Assembly (NCBI GenBank): GCA_963580455.1
Contig: CAUZKV010000008.1
Span: 806,001 to 870,000 of the forward strand
Reading direction: 5' to 3'
Length of the DNA: 64,000 nt
DNA from: Euonymus europaeus
Lineage: Eukaryota; Streptophyta; Magnoliopsida; Celastrales; Celastraceae
Translations under genes and position numbers: made by a program
Notes under the pieces: model-generated
What the model saw: only the letters and a program-made list of their open reading frames with translations
Told to the model about the DNA's origin: nothing
The model's database searches: none
Shown here: piece after piece, positions 35,106 through 48,772 of the stretch
Position numbering within the stretch: position 1 is the stretch's first letter
Layout of the letters: every line of letters begins with the position of its first letter

Positions 35106-37181
35106 ATATCCGTTGACTCTGAGTTCTGAATTCGGTGATTTTTAGCTTGATTTCACACTACTTTTCGAGCACTACAATCCTGGCATTTCGGATTTTGATT
35201 TCAGAACTCGTGGCTAGTTGGTCTCGTTTCACCTATTTAGCCGCGAAATGTGGTTTCTTTACGTAAACCGTTTTAGGAATATCCGTTGACTCCGAGTTCT
35301 GAATTCGGTGATTTTTAGCTTGATTTCACACTAGTTTTTGAGCTCTACGCTCCTAGCGTTTCGGATTTTGATTTCAGAACTCGTGGCTAGTAGGTCTCGT
35401 TTCACCTATTTAGCCGCGAAATGTGGTTTCTTTACGTAAACCGTTTTAGGAATATCCGTTGACTCCGAGTTCTGAATTCGTTGATTTTTAGCTTGATTTC
35501 ACACTACTTTTCGAGCTCTACGCTACTAGCCTTTCGGATTTTGATTTCAGAACTCGTGGCTAGTATGTCTCGTTTCACCTAGTTAGCCGCGAAATGTGGT
35601 TTCTTTTCGTAAACGGTTTTATGAATATCCGTTGACTCCGAGTTCTGAATTCGGTGATTTTTAGCTTGATTTCACACTACTTTTCGAGCTCTACGCTCCT
35701 AGCATTTCGGATTTTGATTTCAGAACTCGTGGCTAGTAGGTCTCGTTTCACCTATTTAGCCGCGAAATGTGGTTTCTTTACGTAAACAGTTTTATGAATA
35801 TCCTTTGACTCGGAGTTCTGAATTCGGTGATTTTTAGCTTGATTTCACACTACTTTTTGAGCTCTACAATCCTGGCGTTTCGGATTTTGATTTCAGAACT
35901 CGTGGCTAGTTGGTCTCGTTTCACCTATTTAGCCGCGAAATGTGGTTTCTTTACGTAAACCGTTTTAGGAATATCCGTTGACTCCGAGTTCTGAATTCGG
36001 TGATTTTTAGCTTGATTTCACACTAGTTTTTGAGCTCTACGCTCCTAGCGTTTCGGATTTTGATTTCAGAACTCGTGGCTAGTAGGTCTCGTTTCACCTA
36101 GTTAGCCGCGAAATGTGGTTTCTTTACGTAAACGGTTTTATGAATATCCGTTGACTCCGAGTTCTGAATTCGGTGATTTTTAGCTTGATTTCACACTAAT
36201 TTTCGAGCTATACGATCCTGGCATTTTTGATTTTGATTTCAGAACTCTTGGCTAGTTGGTCTCGTTTCACCTAGTTAGCCGCGAAATGTGGTTTCTTTAC
36301 GTAAACGGTTTTATGAATATCCGTTGACTCTGAGTTCTGAATTCGGTGATTTTTAGCTTGATTTCACACTACTTTTCGAGCTCTACGCTCCTAGCATTTC
36401 GGATTTTGATTTCAGAACTCGTGGATAGTTGGTCTCGTTTCACCTAGTTAGCCGCGAAATGTGGTTTCTTTACGTAAACGGTTTTATGAATATCCGTTGA
36501 CTCCGAGTTCCGAATTCGGTGATTTTTAGCTTGATTTCACACTACCTTTCGAGCTCTACGCTCCTGGCATTTCGGATTTTGATTTCAGAACTCGTGGCTA
36601 GTTGGTCTCGTTTCACCTAGTTAGCCGCAAAATGTGGTTTCTTTACGTAAACAGTTTTATGAATATCCTTTGACTCTGAGTTCTGAATTCGGTGATTTTT
36701 AGCTTGATTTCACACTACTTTTTGAGCTCTATAATCCTGGCGTTTCGGATTTTGATTTCAGAACTCGTGGCTAGTTGGTCTCGTTTCACCTATTTAGCCG
36801 CGCAATGTGGTTTCTTTACGTAAACAGTTTTAGGAATATCCGTTGACTCCGAGTTCTGAATTCGGTGATTTTTAGCTTGATTTCACACTAGTTTTCGAGC
36901 TCTACGCTCTTAGCGTTTCGGATTTTGATTTCAGAACTCGTGGCTAGTAGGTCTCGTTTCACCTAGTTAGCCGCGAAATGTGGTTTCTTTACGTAAACGG
37001 TTTTATGAATATTCGTTGACTCCGAGTTCTGAATTCGGTGATTTTTAGCTTGATTTCACACTAATTTTCGAGCTCTACGATCCTGGCGTTTCGGATTTTG
37101 ATTTCAGAACTCGTGGCTAGTTGGTCTCGTTTCACCTAGTTAGCCGCGAAATGTGGTTTCTTTACGTAAACAGTTTTATGA

Positions 37182-39603
37182 ATATCCGTTGACTCCGAGT
37201 TCTGAATTCGGTGATTTTTAGCTTGATTTCACACTACTTTTCGAGCTCTACGCTCCTAGCATTTCGGATTTTGATTTCAGAACTCGTGGCTAGTAGGTCT
37301 CATTTTACCTAGTTAGCCGCGAAATGTGGTTTCTTTACATAAACGGTTTTATGAATATCCGTTGACTCCGAGTTCTGAATTCAGTGATTTTTAGCTTGAT
37401 TTCACACTAATTTTCGAGCTCTACGATCCTGGCTTTTCGGATTTTGATTTCAGAACTCGTGGATAGTTGGTCTTGTTTCACCTAGTTAGCCGCGAAATGT
37501 GGTTTCTTTACGTAAACGGTTTTATGAATATCCGTTGACTCCGAGTTCTGAATTCGGTGATTTTTAGCTTGATTTCACACTACTTTTGGAGCTCTACAAT
37601 CCTGGAATTTCGGATTTTGATTTCAGAACTCGTGGCTAGTTGGTCTCGTTTCAACTAGTTAGCCGCGAAATGTGGTTTCTTTACGTAAACAGTTTTATGA
37701 ATATCCTTTGACTCTGAGTTCTGAATTAGGTGATTTTTAGCTTGATTTCACACTACTTTTTGAGCTCTACAATCCTGGCGTTTCGGATTTTGATTTCAGA
37801 ACTCGTGGCTAGTTGGTCTCGTTTCACCTATTTAGCCGCGAAATGTGGTTTCTTTACGTAAACAGTTTTAGGAATATCCGTTGACTCCGAGTTCTGAATT
37901 CGTTGATTTTTAGCTTGATTTCACACTAATTTTCGAGCTCTACGCTGCTAGCGTTTCGGATTTTGATTTCAGAACTCGTGGCTAGTATGTCTCGTTTCAC
38001 CTAGTTAGCCGCGAAATGTGGTTTCTTTTCGTAAACGGTTTTATGAATATCCGTTGACTCCGAGTTCTGAATTCGGTGATTTTTAGCTTGATTTCACACT
38101 ACTTTTCGAGCTCTACAATCCTGGCATTTCGGATTTTGATTTCAGAACTCGTGGCTAGTAGGTCTCGTTTCACCTATTTAGCCGCGAAATGTGGTTTCTT
38201 TACATAAACAGTTTTAGGAATATCCGTTGACTCCGAGTTCTGAATTCGGTGATTTTTAGCTTGATTTCACACTAATTTTCGAGCTCTACGATCCTGGCGT
38301 TTCGGATTTTGATTTCAGAACTCGTGGCTAGTAGGTCTCATTTCACCTAGTTAGCCGCGAAATGTGGTTTCTTTACGTAAACGGTTTTATGAATATCCAT
38401 CGACTCCGAGTTCTGAATTCGGTGATTTTTAGATTGATTTCACACTAATTTTCGAGCTCTACGCTGCTAGCGTTTCGGATTTTGATTTCAGAAATCATGG
38501 CTAGTAGGTCTCGTTTCACCTAGTTAGCCGCGAAATGTGGTTTCTTTACGTAAACGGTTTTATGAATATCCGTTGACTCCGAGTTCTGAATTCGGTGATT
38601 TTTAGCTTGATTTCACACTACTTTTTGAGCTCTACGCTCCTAGCATTTCGGATTTTTATTTCAGAACCCGTGGCTAGTAGGTCTCGTTTTACCTAGTTAG
38701 CCGCGAAATGTGGTTCCTTTACATAAACGGTTTTATGAATATCCGTTGACTCCGAGTTCTGAATTCAGTGATTTTTAGCTTGATTTCACACTAATTTTTG
38801 AGCTCTACGATCCTGGTGTTTCGGATTTTGATTTCAGAACTCGTGGATAGTTGGTCTCGTTTCACCTAGTTAGCCGCGAAATATGGTTTCTTTACGTAAA
38901 CGGTTTTATGAATATCCGTTGACTCCGAGTTCTGAATTCGGTGATTTTTAGCTTGATTTCACACTACTTTTCGAGCTCTACAATCCTGGCATTTCGGATT
39001 TTGATTTCAGAACTCGTGGCTATTTGGTCTCGTTTCACCTAGTTAGCCGCGAAATGTGGTTTCTTTACGTAAACAGTTTTATGAATATCTTTTGACTCAG
39101 AGTTCTGAATTCGGTGATTTTTAGCTTGATTTCACACTACTTTTTGAGCTCTACAATCCTGGCGTTTCGGATTTTGATTTCAGAACTCGTGGCTAGTTGG
39201 TCTCGTTTCACCTATTTAGCCGCGAAATGTGGTTTCTTTACGTAAACAGTTTTAGGAATATCCGTTGACTCCGAGTTCTGAATTCGGTGATTTTTAGCTT
39301 GATTTCACACTAGTTTTCGAGCTCTACGCTCCTAGCGTTTCGGATTTTGATTTCAGAACTCGTGGCTAGTAGGTCTCGTTTCACCTAGTTAGCCGCGAAA
39401 TGTGGTTTCTTTACGTAAACGGTTTTATGAATATCCGTTGACTCCGAGTTCTGAATTCGGTGATTTTTAGCTTGATTTCACACTACTTTTCGAGCTCCAC
39501 AATCCTGGCATTTCGGATTTTGATTTCAGAACTCGTGGCTAGTTGGTCTCGTTTCACCTAGTTAGCCGCGAAATATGGTTTCTTTACGTAAACAGTTTTA
39601 TGA
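37182..39603 (+). repeat. 14-monomer block, copy 1 (also at 52,577 and, in part, 56,902)
   Basis: The marker series is CGCTCCTAGCA with TTTTACCTAG and TACATAAAC; TTCAGTGATTTT with GGCTTTTCGG and TCTTGTTTC; CTTTTGGAGCTC; GAATTAGGTG; CGCTGCTAGCG with TATGTCTCG and CTTTTCGTAAAC; a common pair; a CCATCGACTCC monomer with TTAGATTG; AACCCGTGG; CTGGTG with AAATATGG; and GGCTATTTGG. The copy at 52,577 lies 15,395 bp downstream (89 monomers minus the two deletions at 48,871 and 49,735). Confidence 0.75.
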
Positions 39604-40468
39604 ATATCCTTTAACTCTGAGTTCTGAATTCGGTGATTTTTAGCTTGATTTCACACTACTTTTTGAGCTCTACAATCCTGGCATTTCGGATTTTGATTTC
39701 AGAACTCGTGGCTATTTGGTCTCGTTTCACCTAGTTAGCCGCGAAATGTGGTTTCTTTACGTAAACAGTTTTATGAATATCCTTTGACTCAGAGTTCTGA
39801 ATTCGGTGATTTTTAGCTTGATTTCACACTACTTTTTGAGCTCTACAATCCTGGCGTTTCGGATTTTGATTTCAGAACTCGTGGCTAGTTGGTCTCGTTT
39901 CACCTATTTAGCCGCGAAATGTGGTTTCTTTACGTAAACAGTTTTAGGAATATCCGTTGACTCCGAGTTCTGAATTCGGTGATTTTTAGCTTGATTTCAC
40001 ACTAGTTTTCGAGCTCTACGCTCCTAGCGTTTCGGATTTTGATTTCAGAACTCGTGGCTAGTAGGTCTCGTTTCACCTAGTTAGCCGCGAAATGTGGTTT
40101 CTTTACGTAAACGGTTTTATGAATATCCGTTGACTCCGAGTTCTGAATTCGGTGATTTTTAGCTTGATTTCACACTACTTTTCGAGCTCCACAATCCTGG
40201 CATTTCGGATTTTGATTTCAGAACTCGTGGCTAGTTGGTCTCGTTTCACCTAGTTAGCCGCGAAATGTGGTTTCTTTACGTAAACAGTTTTATGAATATC
40301 CTTTAACTCTGAGTTCTGAATTCGGTGATTTTTAGCTTGATTTCACACTACTTTTTGAGCTCTACAATCCTGGCATTTCGGATTTTGATTTCAGAACTCG
40401 TGGCTAGTAGGTCTCGTTTCACCTAGTTAGCCGCGAAATGTGGTTTCTTTACGTAAACGGTTTTATGA
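39085..40468 (+). repeat. Two 4-monomer repeats (692 bp each)
   Basis: The unit is TGACTCAGAG with ACAATCCTGGCG; CTAGTTTTCGAG with CGCTCCTAGCG; GAGCTCCAC; then a monomer with CTTTAACTCTGAG and ACAATCCTGGCA. Units start at 39,085 and 39,777. The fourth monomer differs slightly (GGCTATTTGG in the first unit, GGCTAGTAGG in the second). Confidence 0.7.
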
Positions 40469-40987
40469 ATATCCGTTGACTCCGAGTTTTGAATTCGGTG
40501 ATTTTTAGCTTGATTTCACACTACTTTTCGAGCTCCACAATCCTGGCATTTCGGATTTTGATTTCAGAACTCGTGGCTAGTTGGTCTCGTTTCACCTAGT
40601 TAGCCGCGAAATGTGGTTTCTTTACGTAAACAGTTTTATGAATATCCTTTAACTCTGAGTTCTGAATTCGGTGATTTTTAGCTTGATTTCACACTACTTT
40701 TTGAGCTCTACAATCCTGGCATTTCGGATTTTGATTTCAGAACTCGTGGCTAGTAGGTCTCGTTTCACCTAGTTAGCCGCGAAATGTGGTTTCTTTACGT
40801 AAACGGTTTTATGAATATCCGTTGACTCCGAGTTCTGAATTCGGTGATTTTTAGCTTGATTTCACACTACTTTTCGAGCTCCACAATCCTGGCATTTCGG
40901 ATTTTGATTTCAGAACTCGTGGCTAGTTGGTCTCGTTTCACCTAGTTAGCCGCGAAATGTGGTTTCTTTACGTAAACAGTTTTATGA
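40123..40987 (+). repeat. Dimeric repeats (346 bp), CTCCAC type
   Basis: GAGCTCCAC monomers at 40,183, 40,529 and 40,875 (346 bp apart) alternate with CCTTTAACTCTGAG monomers bearing AGTAGG. The middle CTCCAC copy has GAGTTTTGAATTC. The pair of subtypes matches the dimers at 25.4 and 54.8 kb, except that TGACTC reads TAACTC here. Confidence 0.75.
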
Positions 40988-42198
40988 ATATCCTTTGACT
41001 CTGAGTTCTGAATTCGGTGATTTTTAGCTTGATTTCACACTACTTTTTGAGCTCTATAATCCTGGCGTTTCGGATTTTGATTTCAGAACTCGTGGCTAGT
41101 TGGTCTCGTTTCACCTATTTAGCCGCGCAATGTGGTTTCTTTACGTAAACAGTTTTAGGAATATCCGTTGACTCCGAGTTCTGAATTCGGTGATTTTTAG
41201 CTTGATTTCACACTAGTTTTCGAGCTCTACACTCCTGGCGTTTCGGATTTTGATTTCAGAACTCGTGGCTAGTAGGTCTCGTTTCACCTAGTTAGCCGCG
41301 AAATGTGGTTTCTTTACGTAAACGGTTTTATGAATATCCGCTGACTCCGAGTTCTGAATTCGGTGATTTTTAGCTTGATTTCACACTAATTTTCGAGCTC
41401 TACGATCCTGGCGTTTCGGATTTTGATTTCAGAACTCGTGGCTAGTTGGTCTCGTTTCACCTAGTTAGCCGCGAAATGTGGTTTCTTTACGTAAACGATT
41501 TTATGAATATCCTTTGACTCCGAGTTCTGAATTCGGTGATTTTTAGCTTGATTTCACACTACTTTTCGAGCTCTACGATCCTGGTGTTTCGGATTTTGAT
41601 TTCAGAACTCGTGGCTAGTTAGTCTCGTTTCACCTAGTTAGCCGGGAAATGTGGTTTCTTTACGTAAACGTTTTTAGGAATATCCGTTGACTCTGAGTTC
41701 TGAATTCGGTGATTTTTAGATTGATTTCACACTACTTTTTGAGCTCTACAATCCTGGCGTTTCGGATTTTGATTTCAGAACTCGTGGCTAGTTGGTCTCG
41801 TTTCACCTAGATAGCCGCGAAATGTGGTTTCTTTACGTAAACAGTTTTATGAATATCCTTTGACTCTGAATTCTGAATTCGGTGATTTTTAGCTTGATTT
41901 CACACTACTTTTTGAGCTCTACAATCCTGGTGTTTCGGATTTTGATTTCAGAATTCGTGGCTAGTTGGTCTCGTTTCACCTATTTAGCCGCGAAATGTGG
42001 TTTCTTTACGTAAACCGTTTTAGGAATATCCGTTGACTCCGAGTTCTGAATTCGGTGATTTTTAGCTTGATTTTACACTAGTTTTTGAGCTCTACTCTCC
42101 TAGCGTTTCGGATTTTGATTTCAGAACTCGTGGCTAGTTAGTCTCGTTTCACCTAGTTAGCCGCGAAATGTGGTTTCTTTACGTAAACGGTTTTATGA
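40815..42198 (+). repeat. 8-monomer block, copy 1 of 3 (1,384 bp)
   Basis: The order is GAGCTCCAC; CTATAATCC with CCGCGCAATG; CTAGTTTTCGAG with ACACTCCTGG; ATCCGCTGACTCC with CTAATTTT; CCTTTGACTCCGAG with CTGGTG, AGTTAGTC and CCGGGAAATG; ACTCTGAG with TTAGATTG; CTCTGAATTCTG with CAGAATTCG; then GATTTTACACTAG with AGTTAGTC. Copies follow at 43,237 and 44,621. All three go on, or lead, to the GAGCTATACG or GAGCTCCAC types. Confidence 0.85.
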
Positions 42199-43236
42199 AT
42201 ATCCGTTGACTCCGAGTTCTGAATTCGGTGATTTTTAGCTTGATTTCACACTAATTTTCGAGCTATACGATCCTGGCATTTCGGATTTTGATTTCAGAAC
42301 TCTTGGCTAGTTGGTCTCGTTTCACCTAGTTAGCCGCGAAATGTGGTTTCTTTACGTAAACGGTTTTATGAATATCCGTTGACTCTGAGTTCTGAATTCG
42401 GTGATTTTTAGCTTGATTTCACACTACTTTTCGAGCACTACAATCCTGGCATTTCGGATTTTGATTTCAGAACTCGTGGCTAGTTGGTCTCGTTTCACCT
42501 AGTTAGCCGCGAAATGTGGTTTCTTTACGTAAACAGTTTTATGAATATCCTTGGACTCTGAGTTCTGAATTCGGTGATTTTTAGCTTGATTTCACACTAC
42601 TTTTTGAGCTCTACAATCCTGGCGTTTCGGATTTTGATTTCAGAACTCGTGGCTAGTTGGTCTCGTTTCACCTATTTAGCCGCGAAATGTGGTTTCTTTA
42701 CGTAAACAGTTTTAGGAATATCCGTTGACTCCGAGTTCTGAATTCGGTGATTTTTAGCTTGATTTCACACTAGTTTTCGAGCTCTACGCTCCTAGCGTTT
42801 CGGATTTTGATTTCCGAACTCGTGGCAAGTAGGTCTCGTTTCACCTAGTTAGCCGCGAAATGTGGTTTCTTTACGTAAACGGTTTTATGAATATCCGTTG
42901 ACTCCGAGTTCTGAATTCGGTGATTTTTAGCTTGATTTCACACTACTTTTCGAGCTCCACAATCCTGGCATTTCGGATTTTGATTTCAGAACTCGTGGCT
43001 AGTTGGTCTCGTTTCACCTAGTTAGCCGCGAAATGTGGTTTCTTTACGTAAACAGTTTTATGAATATCCTTTAACTCTGAGTTCTGAATTCGGTGATTTT
43101 TAGCTTGATTTCACACTACTTTTTGAGCTCTACAATCCTGGCATTTCGGATTTTGATTTCAGAACTCGTGGCTAGTAGGTCTCGTTTCACCTAGTTAGCC
43201 GCGAAATGTGGTTTCTTTACGTAAACGGTTTTATGA

Positions 43237-44620
43237 ATATCCGTTGACTCCGAGTTCTGAATTCGGTGATTTTTAGCTTGATTTCACACTACTTTTCGAG
43301 CTCCACAATCCTGGCATTTCGGATTTTGATTTCAGAACTCGTGGCTAGTTGGTCTCGTTTCACCTAGTTAGCCGCGAAATGTGGTTTCTTTACGTAAACA
43401 GTTTTATGAATATCCTTTGACTCTGAGTTCTGAATTCGGTGATTTTTAGCTTGATTTCACACTACTTTTTGAGCTCTATAATCCTGGCGTTTCGGATTTT
43501 GATTTCAGAACTCGTGGCTAGTTGGTCTCGTTTCACCTATTTAGCCGCGCAATGTGGTTTCTTTACGTAAACAGTTTTAGGAATATCCGTTGACTCCGAG
43601 TTCTGAATTCGGTGATTTTTAGCTTGATTTCACACTAGTTTTCGAGCTCTACACTCCTGGCGTTTCGGATTTTGATTTCAGAACTCGTGGCTAGTAGGTC
43701 TCGTTTCACCTAGTTAGCCGCGAAATGTGGTTTCTTTACGTAAACGGTTTTATGAATATCCGCTGACTCCGAGTTCTGAATTCGGTGATTTTTAGCTTGA
43801 TTTCACACTAATTTTCGAGCTCTACGATCCTGGCGTTTCGGATTTTGATTTCAGAACTCGTGGCTAGTTGGTCTCGTTTCACCTAGTTAGCCGCGAAATG
43901 TGGTTTCTTTACGTAAACGATTTTATGAATATCCTTTGACTCCGAGTTCTGAATTCGGTGATTTTTAGCTTGATTTCACACTAATTTTCGAGCTCTACGA
44001 TCCTGGTGTTTCGGATTTTGATTTCAGAACTCGTGGCTAGTTAGTCTCGTTTCACCTAGTTAGCCGGGAAATGTGGTTTCTTTACGTAAACGTTTTTAGG
44101 AATATCCGTTGACTCTGAGTTCTGAATTCGGTGATTTTTAGATTGATTTCACACTACTTTTTGAGCTCTACAATCCTGGCGTTTCGGATTTTGATTTCAG
44201 AACTCGTGGCTAGTTGGTCTCGTTTCACCTAGTTAGCCGCGAAATGTGGTTTCTTTACGTAAACAGTTTTATGAATATCCTTTGACTCTGAATTCTGAAT
44301 TCGGTGATTTTTAGCTTGATTTCACACTACTTTTTGAGCTCTACAATCCTAGCGTTTCGGATTTTGATTTCAGAATTCGTGGCTAGTTGGTCTCGTTTCA
44401 CCTATTTAGCCGCGAAATGTGGTTTCTTTACGTAAACCGTTTTAGGAATATCCGTTGACTCCGAGTTCTGAATTCGGTGATTTTTAGCTTGATTTTACAC
44501 TAGTTTTTGAGCTCTACGCTCCTAGCGTTTCGGATTTTGATTTCAGAACTCGTGGCTAGTTAGTCTCGTTTCACCTAGTTAGCCGCGAAATGTGGTTTCT
44601 TTACGTAAACGGTTTTATGA
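43237..44620 (+). repeat. 8-monomer block, copy 2 of 3
   Basis: Same order as 40,815-42,198 at an offset of 14 monomers (CTCTGAATTCTG at 41,865 and 44,287). Small differences include CTAATTTTCG for CTACTTTTCG in the fifth monomer and CCTAGCG for CCTGGTG in the seventh. It abuts the third copy directly. Confidence 0.85.
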
Positions 44621-46004
44621 ATATCCGTTGACTCCGAGTTCTGAATTCGGTGATTTTTAGCTTGATTTCACACTACTTTTCGAGCTCCACAATCCTGGCA
44701 TTTCGGATTTTGATTTCAGAACTCGTGGCTAGTTGGTCTCGTTTCACCTAGTTAGCCGCGAAATGTGATTTCTTTACGTAAACAGTTTTATGAATATCCT
44801 TTGACTCTAAGTTCTGAATTCGGTGATTTTTAGCTTGATTTCACACTACTTTTTGAGCTCTATAATCCTGGCGTTTCGGATTTTGATTTCAGAACTCGTG
44901 GCTAGTTGGTCTCGTTTCACCTATTTAGCCGCGCAATGTGGTTTCTTTACGTAAACAGTTTTAGGAATATCCGTTGACTCCGAGTTCTGAATTCGGTGAT
45001 TTTTAGCTTGATTTCACACTAGTTTTCGAGCTCTACACTCCTGGCGTTTCGGATTTTGATTTCAGAACTCGTGGCTAGTAGGTCTCGTTTCACCTAGTTA
45101 GCCGCGAAATGTGGTTTCTTTACGTAAACGGTTTTATGAATATCCGCTGACTCCGAGTTCTGAATTCGGTGATTTTTAGCTTGATTTCACACTAATTTTC
45201 GAGCTCTACGATCCTGGCGTTTCGGATTTTGATTTCAGAACTCGTGGCTAGTTGGTCTCGTTTCACCTAGTTAGCCGCGAAATGTGGTTTCTTTACGTAA
45301 ACGATTTTATGAATATCCTTTGACTCCGAGTTCTGAATTCGGTGATTTTTAGCTTGATTTCACACTAATTTTCGAGCTCTACGATCCTGGTGTTTCGGAT
45401 TTTGATTTCAGAACTCGTGGCTAGTTAGTCTCGTTTCACCTAGTTAGCCGGGAAATGTGGTTTCTTTACGTAAACGTTTTTAGGAATATCCGTTGACTCT
45501 GAGTTCTGAATTCGGTGATTTTTAGATTGATTTCACACTACTTTTTGAGCTCTACAATCCTGGCGTTTCGGATTTTGATTTCAGAACTCGTGGCTAGTTG
45601 GTCTCGTTTCACCTAGTTAGCCGCGAAATGTGGTTTCTTTACGTAAACAGTTTTATGAATATCCTTTGACTCTGAATTCTGAATTCGGTGATTTTTAGCT
45701 TGATTTCACACTACTTTTTGAGCTCTACAATCCTGGCGTTTCGGATTTTGATTTCAGAATTCGTGGCTAGTTGGTCTCGTTTCACCTATTTAGCCGCGAA
45801 ATGTGGTTTCTTTACGTAAACCGTTTTAGGAATATCCGTTGACTCCGAGTTCTGAATTCGGTGATTTTTAGCTTGATTTTACACTAGTTTTTGAGCTCTA
45901 CGCTCCTAGCGTTTCGGATTTTGATTTCAGAACTCGTGGCTAGTTAGTCTCGTTTCACCTAGTTAGCCGCGAAATGTGGTTTCTTTACGTAAACGGTTTT
46001 ATGA
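44621..46004 (+). repeat. 8-monomer block, copy 3 of 3
   Basis: Tandem copy of 43,237-44,620 at an offset of exactly 1,384 bp. It shares the CTAATTTTCG change of copy 2, so the two are closer to each other than to copy 1. Private changes include TGTGATTTC at 44,765 and ACTCTAAGTTC near 44,804. The monomers after it (46,005-46,523) match those after copy 1 (42,199-42,717), so copies 1 and 3 share flanks. Confidence 0.85.
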
Positions 46005-46696
46005 ATATCCGTTGACTCCGAGTTCTGAATTCGGTGATTTTTAGCTTGATTTCACACTAATTTTCGAGCTATACGATCCTGGAATTTCGGATTTTGATTT
46101 CAGAACTCTTGGCTAGTTGGTCTCGTTTCACCTAGTTAGCCGCGAAATGTGGTTTCTTTACGTAAACGGTTTTATGAATATCCGTTGACTCTGAGTTCTG
46201 AATTCGGTGATTTTTAGCTTGATTTCACACTACTTTTCGAGCACTACAATCCTGGCATTTCGGATTTTGATTTCAGAACTCGTGGCTAGTTGGTCTCGTT
46301 TCACCTAGTTAGCCGCGAAATGTGGTTTCTTTACGTAAACAGTTTTATGAATATCCTTGGACTCTGAGTTCTGAATTCGGTGATTTTTAGCTTGATTTCA
46401 CACTACTTTTTGAGCTCTACAATCCTGGCGTTTCGGATTTTGATTTCAGAACTCGTGGCTAGTTGGTCTCGTTTCACCTATTTAGCCGCGAAATGTGGTT
46501 TCTTTACGTAAACAGTTTTAGGAATATCCGTTGACATCGAGTTCTGAATTCGGTGATTTTTAGATTGATTTCACACTACTTTTCGAGCTCTACGCTCCTA
46601 GCATTTCGGATTTTGATTTCAGAACTCGTGGATAGTTGGTCTCGTTTCACCTAGTTAGCCGCGAAATGTGGTTTCTTTACGTAAACGGTTTTATGA

Positions 46697-48772
46697 ATAT
46701 CCGTTGACTCCGAGTTCCGAATTCGGTGATTTTTAGCTTGATTTCACACTACCTTTCGAGCTCTACGCTCCTGGCATTTCGGATTTTGATTTCAGAACTC
46801 GTGGCTAGTTGGTCTCGTTTCACCTAGTTAGCCGCGAAATGTGGTTTCTTTACGTAAACAGTTTTATGAATATCCTTTGACTCTGAGTTCTGAATTCGGT
46901 GATTTTTAGCTTGATTTCACACTACTTTTTGAGCTCTATAATCCTGGCGTTTCGGATTTTGATTTCAGAACTCGTGGCTAGTTGGTCTCGTTTCACCTAT
47001 TTAGCCGCGCAATGTGGTTTCTTTACGTAAACAGTTTTAGGAATATCCGTTGACTCCGAGTTCTGAATTCGGTGATTTTTAGCTTGATTTCACACTAGTT
47101 TTTGAGCTCTACGCTCCTAGCATTTCGGATTTTGATTTCAGAACTCGTGGCTAGTAGGTCTCGTTTCACCTAGTTAGCCGCGAAATGTGGTTTCTTTACG
47201 TAAACGGTTTTATGAATATTCGTTGACTCCGAGTTCTGAATTCGGTGATTTTTAGCTTGATTTCACACTAATTTTCGAGCTCTACGATCCTGGCGTTTCG
47301 GATTTTGATTTCAGAACTCGTGGGTAGTTGGTCTCGTTTCACCTAGTTAGCCGCGAAATGTGGTTTCTTTACGTAAACAGTTTTATGAATATCCGTTGAC
47401 TCCGAGTTCTGAATTCGGTGATTTTTAGCTTGATTTCACACTACTTTTCGAGCTCTACGCTCCTAGCATTTCGGATTTTGATTTCAGAACTCGTGGCTAG
47501 TAGGTCTCGTTTTACCTAGTTAGCCGCGAAATGTGGTTTCTTTACATAAACGGTTTTATGAATATCCGTTGACTCCGAGTTCTGAATTCAGTGATTTTTA
47601 GCTTGATTTCACACTAATTTTCGAGCTCTACGATCCTGGCTTTTCGGATTTCGATTTCAGAACTCGTGGATAGTTGGTCTTGTTTCACCTAGTTAGCCGC
47701 GAAATGTGGTTTCTTTACGTAAACGGTTTTATGAATATCCGTTGACTCCGAGTTCTGAATTCGGTGATTTTTAGCTTGATTTCACACTACCTTTCGAGCT
47801 CTACGCTCCTGGCATTTCGGATTTTGATTTCAGAACTCGTGGCTAGTTGGTCTCGTTTCACCTAGTTAGCCGCGAAATGTGGTTTCTTTACGTAAACAGT
47901 TTTATGAATATCCTTTGACTCTGAGTTCTGAATTCGGTGATTTTTAGCTTGATTTCACACTACTTTTTGAGCTCTATAATCCTGGCGTTTCGGATTTTGA
48001 TTTCAGAACTCGTGGCTAGTTGGTCTCGTTTCACCTATTTAGCCGCGCAATGTGGTTTCTTTACGTAAACAGTTTTAGGAATATCCGTTGACTCCGAGTT
48101 CTGAATTCGGTGATTTTTAGCTTGATTTCACACTAGTTTTCGAGCTCTACGCTCCTAGCATTTCGGATTTTGATTTCAGAACTCGTGGCTAGTAGGTCTC
48201 GTTTCACCTAGTTAGCCGCGAAATGTGGTTTCTTTATGTAAACGGTTTTATGAATATTCGTTGACTCCGAGTTCTGAATTCGGTGATTTTTAGCTTGATT
48301 TCACACTAATTTTCGAGCTCTACGATCCTGGCGTTTCGGATTTTGATTTCAGAACTCGTGGGTAGTTGGTCTCGTTTCACCTAGTTAGCCGCGAAATGTG
48401 GTTTCTTTACGTAAACAGTTTTATGAATATCCGTTGACTCCGAGTTCTGAATTCGGTGATTTTTAGCCTGATTTCACACTACTTTTCGAGCTCTACGCTC
48501 CTAGCATTTCGGATTTTGATTTCAGAACTCGTGGCTAGTAGGTCTCGTTTTACCTAGTTAGCCGCGAAATGTGGTTTCTTTACATAAACGGTTTTATGAA
48601 TATCCGTTGACTCCGAGTTCTGAATTCAGTGATTTTTAGCTTGATTTCACACTAATTTTCGAGCTCTACGATCCTGGCTTTTCGGATTTTGATTTCAGAA
48701 CTCGTGGATAGTTGGTCTTGTTTCACCTAGTTAGCCGCGAAATGTGGTTTCTTTACGTAAACGGTTTTATGA
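46697..48772 (+). repeat. Tandem duplication of a 6-monomer block (1,038 bp each)
   Basis: Copies span 46,697-47,734 and 47,735-48,772. The order is CTACCTTTCGAG with CGCTCCTGGCA; CTATAATCC with CCGCGCAATG; CTAGTTTT with CGCTCCTAGCA; ATATTCGTTGACTCC with GTGGGTAGTTGG; a CGCTCCTAGCA monomer with TTTTACC and TACATAAAC; then TTCAGTGATTTT with GGCTTTTCGG and GGTCTTGTTTC. Differences: GTTCCGAATTC in copy 1 only, TTTATGTAAAC at 48,235, and TTAGCCTG at 48,464 in copy 2. Confidence 0.8.
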
